Assembly (NCBI GenBank): GCA_023105745.1
Contig: JALGQZ010000016.1
Location: forward strand, 29,877,154 to 29,941,153
Length of the DNA: 64,000 nucleotides
Source: Austropuccinia psidii
Taxonomy: Eukaryota; Basidiomycota; Pucciniomycetes; Pucciniales; Sphaerophragmiaceae
Direction: 5' to 3'
The notes beneath the pieces were generated by a model. That model ran no database searches, was not told the origin of the DNA, and was given only the letters and a program-made list of their open reading frames with translations. The translations under genes were made by a program, and so were the position numbers. Every line of letters starts with the position of its first letter. The first letter of the stretch is position 1. Of this stretch, positions 59,920 to 64,000 are shown in pieces.

Positions 59920-61790
59920 TTCATAAGTAAAGCACAAACTTAAAATTTATCAGTATATATAGAGAAAAATTGGATAGGAATTATTGAGTAGGTATATTCA
60001 TGGATTTAAGTGAATATTTGGCTTCTAATGCTAACTTCATGCAGGTTCTCTATATAAGCTTCACAAGCTAAATTCATTCTATGAGTTTTTGAATTGGGAA
60101 AAATCAAACAACCCATAATAATAACACTTAAAAGACTGAAATTATGTAAATTTTTTCATGTAAAATAATGTGGATGTGAAGAAACAAATATTAAATACAA
60201 ATTGGTATTAGTATAATAAATTCTCATAGAATTTAATGTTCATTTTTTGATGCATACACTTTTGAGTTATCCTTATAGAGCTTTAACCTTGAGTAAATAA
60301 TTAATTATCTTACTCAAAGAAGGGCTAAGGGGGACGCAAAAAACTGAAGAGAGCCAGCATACCCCAATCCCCGAGACTTCTGAGAGGCAGAAAGCCTCAA
60401 TTTATCTATTCAAGGTGGTTAATTCTCTCCTTACTCAATGCTATTGGATCTTTGCTACTAACTCTAACATACATTAATCTATGACCCAATAGAAATAAAA
60501 CTACTATTTTAGAATTTCAAGGAATTAATCAGAGCTTTGAGAACATGTAGCAATTTCAAATCTTAATTATCAATAATTAATGGAAAAAAACATAATTGGA
60601 GCTATTACTAAAAGATCAAATACCCTTGGGAAACATTTTGTTATCTTACTTGCAATCCCTCATCTAGTAGGAAACGGTCAGGGCTCAAAAATTGATTAAG
60701 AATATAAATCTGAATGAAAATCTCTTAGAGCTTTGGATACAATGGATTGAGAGGTAACATTTGATTAAACAATAGAATATTTTCAAGTAGAAAATATACT
60801 TTGATATATTTATCAAAAGTCCATTGATGATCTCAAATTCAAGGAAAGATATTCAAAAGATCAGAAGATACAGCTCATTAGTAGAATACAAATAAGATTG
60901 ATAATATTGAGGGGGAAGTATTCAACTTTAAAGAAAAGAGGACTAAAATAATTTAATTCATAATTTATTAGCTGTAAATAGGTTGCTAACTATGTAGAGA
61001 CTCATGATGAAGTAACTATTATTATTTTAAATTATCCCAAATGATAAATTCCTGAACAGAAGTGAGCTCATTTGTGTTTCATTTTAACCCCTTTCATGCC
61101 TCTGAAATCTGTTGAGAAGGCTTTAAAGGATCCTTTGGTAGGTGGGGCTTTAAAACAATCATCTTGACATCAGCCAGCTAAATATATTATTGATATAATC
61201 AATAATTATGGCTCAAAATTACTCTTGATAATTCTTTTTATGTCAAGATTATTAGAAGGATATAAAATACAATAAGACTACCACTTAAAATGGTTCTTTA
61301 GCAATGATTTTTGTACAATTTATATTTTTTCAGAGATTGATTCTTGAGATCACCAGTTTTTCTGTTGAACACTCCTTTCAAAATGAATCTCAATTTCCTT
61401 TCAAAGCTCTGTACATATTTAGGGACTTTCTATTTCATTTAGGAATAATTTGGGATTATTGAATGTATTTTAATTTATTTTGGATGTTAGTGAGTCTTTT
61501 CATTTTAATTATGAAATGTTTTGTTTTTCTTAGATTCATTTCATAGTCAATGATAATCATTATTATTTTAGAATATGATTATAACTGAAAATAATAATAT
61601 GGTATTCAATAAGAAATTGTATTAATAGATAATTTTTGTGATTTTATTTATTGGATGCTCACTTATTACAGATTTATCATTAGTAGTACATATGAATGGA
61701 TACAAATTTATTAGCCAATTATTGTGATAAATCCGTTGTTATAACAAGATTATTCATTATTATCACTGAAGAGTAATATTTCTAAGATAT
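59920..61790 (+). repeat. right part of the split LTR, related to the Gypsy LTRs
   Basis: CATGGATTTAAGTGAATATTTGG (60,000) and GGCTAAGGGGGACGCAAAA...GAGAGCCAGC.TACCC (60,325-60,362) match the Gypsy LTRs at 17,949 and 18,275, in the same order and spacing. The end near 61,790 is approximate. Confidence 0.6.
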
Positions 61791-62050
61791 GAATATAAAA
61801 ATCTTTAATAAATTTCAAAATTAATAAGAATATCCAATTTAATCCAGATTTTAACACAGATTATGTTAGGTAAAACTTGGGTAAATTAAATTATTTCAGA
61901 ATTATTGATTCAATAGATATTAAATTTTCTTTCATGGGTTAAAATTAATAAAAGAAAAATTTTGCATTGTAATCCCAAAATTGAGTATTAAGACTGGAGA
62001 AAGGGTGAATTTGTTTTGTTATTTTTTATCATTTTATTATTATCATTTAA

Positions 62051-63019
62051 GGTTCTGGTAAAATCACATAAAAGCTTACAATTTCTTCTTAAAAGAGTAT
62101 GTGTTTTTGCCATAAATTAATAATAACACATAAGGAATTTCCAAAGATTCTTTTCAGTTTTTAAAGCCAAAAACAGCCTTTTGAAACTTTCTGACCCAAT
62201 TTCTTTTTTTGAAATCCCATCCATAAAAAAACAGATAAAAATATTTTTTAACCATCAAAAAAAAAACTATCCTTTTCAAAAAAAAAACAATTTCAAGTAA
62301 TTTCTTTTTTTTCCCCAAAGACCTTAATTTTAATAAAATTTATGGCAGTTTTTAATTTCATTTATGGAATTTTTTTTAGAAATTCATGACATCTTTAATG
62401 AAATTAATGGAATTTTTAATGATATTAAGGGTATTTTCAATTAAATTTATGGCATTTTTTAATCAAATTTCCAAAAAAAAACCCACTATCTTAAAAGTTG
62501 ATTCAGATTGAAATTATAATTTATTTTTTGTATATACAAGTTTTCCCAGTTATACCCCTTCTAAGTATTATATATCTTTTAAACCCCCCCTTCAGTCAGT
62601 TTTTTTTTTTAATAAAAAAAAAATATGCAAATTTTTTTGACTTAAAAGAAAACAGTCATATTGAAAGTTTTTTTTTTTTTTTTTTTTTTTAGAAAAAAAG
62701 AGAAAAATTCCTCTTTGAGCCTACAATTTTCTCTTCCAAAAAAAAAAAATTCGCAAAATTATGGGTTTTCAAATTTTAACTCTCAATATTGACCCCTCAA
62801 TTTTAAAAGAAAAAACTCAGGGAAATTCATAATTTGGAGTTTTTATTTAATCTTTGAATTTTTTTTGGAAATTTGGAGATGTTATTATCCCATAAATGAA
62901 AAAAATTTGGCCAAAAAAAAAATCAAAAATTACTCAAAACTTGGCCTGAGGGATTTTTTTTTAAACAAAGGCGCCACTTACCTGTTTTTACTAAAAGCTT
63001 ATGTGCTTGTACCAGAACC
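62051..63019 (+). mobile_element. non-autonomous MULE derivative
   Basis: Left end GGTTCTGGTAAAATCACAT and reverse complement of right end GGTTCTGGTACAAGCACAT form inverted repeats resembling the MULE ends at 9,566 and 13,913. Inside, AAAAACCCACTAT, GTTGATTC-GATTGAA, TTTTTGTATATACAA, CCTCAATTTTAAAAG and GGAAATTCATAA follow the order of the MULE 3' zone (13.13-13.66 kb). Subterminal copies of the CTTAC-GTTTTTAC motif are present on the right. It has no transposase gene and could only move with an enzyme supplied in trans. The target duplication is unclear (CATTTAA against CATTTTT). Confidence 0.78.
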
Positions 63020-63715
63020 CATTTTTTTATGATTTTTCATTTCAAATCATTTTTATACTTATTCTTATTTTTTTATTTTGGCATTACTTTCATTTCAACA
63101 AAATATATTGAGGTTTTTGGAGTTCAAAAAACACACCAAATGGTTTATGATGCACATCAAAATTCTTTCAATAATTTTGTGACCATTGATGTCCTAAACT
63201 TTGATAAAACAACATAAACATAATATTTCAATCAAAAAAAGGTGATTTGCATTTATTACACCACCCATATATGTATTAATTCATCTATTTGTTTTGTAAA
63301 TTCTCATTAATCTTTAAAAAATTGGTTAGATCAATTTTTTCACCTATTTTTGAATTTTTCTTCAGCTGCTAAATAAGAAATCACCTTGGGGTCAAATTTA
63401 AATTTTCCTATTTATCAAATTTGACTCCTTACATGTCTTTTTCCTTTAAAAAAATACTATAACTTTTATTCTGAACAAATTAAATCCTTTTACCAATAAG
63501 TTATATAGGATTTGAAAGGTGTTTTCTTACTGATAGATGTGACTTAATTTTTTTAAATGAGCTAATGGCTCAAAAATAAAAGAATTGCGTTTTATGATAA
63601 TTTTGCCAGGTATAACTCTTATGAGGTGAGAAAAAAGCAATAAAACATGCTTCCATAGTATAGAACTAATCCTGCTGGTTAGAATTGAAGTTTTGAAAAC
63701 TGAAATTGTCATGTA
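63020..63715. other. AT-rich spacer
   Basis: No gene recognised. Two 61-62-codon frames have no motif. Confidence 0.4.
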
Positions 63716-63719
63716 CTGT

Positions 63720-64000
63720 ACATTACCTGGTCCAGCGCCTACAAATTGAATAAGTCTATTGAAAGTCCTTTGAAGATCAGCCGTTGTTGAGCAAGTAATT
63801 TTACTTTTACTTCAAGGGCGGATTGTCCTTGAGGATGTGACGTTAAGGGACTTCCATCTACAACTTCCAACCTTGTTGAAATAAAATTATCCCCCCACAA
63901 ACCTTTCGTAGGCCAAATTTATACACTAACAAGTCCTTTGTTTTCCTCAAACGGTAACGCGCTACTTCTCTGCTCATAAATTGGATGTAATCCAGGTTCT
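63720..64000 (-). CDS. possible exon(s) of an unidentified minus-strand gene
   Basis: The composition becomes distinctly less AT-rich. On the minus strand one frame is open from about 63,938 to 63,750 and contains WGDNFISTRLEVVDGSPLTS and SALEVKVKLLAQQRLIFKG, which reads like real protein. Upstream another frame reads REVARYRLRKTKDLL up to the window edge side. A plausible donor (CCAG|GTAATG) lies near 63,733. I could not build an exon chain without a stop, and do not recognise the product. It is cut by the window end, so it may be a partial gene or a pseudogene. Confidence 0.3.

Overview
The window reads as a strongly AT-rich, repeat-dominated stretch of a fungal nuclear genome. The best guess is a rust fungus (Pucciniales), possibly the myrtle rust Austropuccinia psidii. 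The grounds are the single intact host-type gene with ten 64-96 bp GT-AG introns, and a Gypsy gag-pol and several DNA-transposon proteins of types I recognise from rust genomes. This assignment is from memory of those families; no search was run. I saw no bacterial features, rRNA genes, convincing tRNA genes or CRISPR arrays.

Layout. 0.9-2.1 kb (-): decayed PIF/Harbinger transposase. 2.85-4.33 kb (-): decayed pogo/Tigger transposase. 4.75-4.97 kb: short inverted-repeat element. 5.43-7.67 kb (+): the only intact ordinary gene, an 11-exon S10 serine carboxypeptidase. 8.1-8.5 kb (-): hAT transposase relic, possibly extending to about 9.3 kb. 9.57-13.91 kb (+): a nearly complete Mutator-like element (MULE) with terminal inverted repeats and an 8-bp target duplication. 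Its gene joins a FAR1/FLYWCH-like zinc domain, a MULE DDE transposase, a SWIM-like motif, two AT-hooks, a CCHC zinc knuckle and an OTU cysteine-protease domain; one nonsense codon cuts the OTU domain in two. 14.47-14.70 kb: T-rich microsatellite. 16.03-16.55 kb (-): second Harbinger relic.

16.63-31.01 kb is a nest of three LTR units. An old LTR-like unit (16.63-17.79 plus 30.11-31.01 kb) is split by a full-length Gypsy retrotransposon (17.79-30.11 kb, perfect 5-bp duplication CTGGT). Its integrase is in turn split by a 2.1 kb LTR-like unit in reverse orientation (25.14-27.26 kb). The Gypsy coding region is full of stops and has lost several catalytic residues.

32.3-43.2 kb holds three degenerate coding blocks: a Myb/SANT-like protein (+), a Tet/JBP-like 2OG-Fe(II) oxygenase (+) interrupted by a solo LTR (39.55-41.33 kb), and a third Harbinger transposase (-). 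They may be unrelated neighbours or parts of one large element.

45.74-47.40 and 50.99-51.66 kb carry two arrays of the same roughly 140-165 bp satellite. A dispersed repeat at 35.88-36.91 kb recurs at 50.03-50.99 kb, directly before the second array. 51.7-57.8 kb has no recognisable gene. 57.82-61.79 kb is another nested LTR pair. 62.05-63.02 kb is a short non-autonomous relative of the MULE, sharing its ends and its 3' non-coding sequence. The last 280 bases may hold part of an unidentified minus-strand gene.

Apart from the carboxypeptidase, the genes do not form a pathway. They record repeated colonisation by DNA transposons and LTR elements followed by decay. The most notable item is the MULE with its OTU-protease fusion and its short satellite relative.
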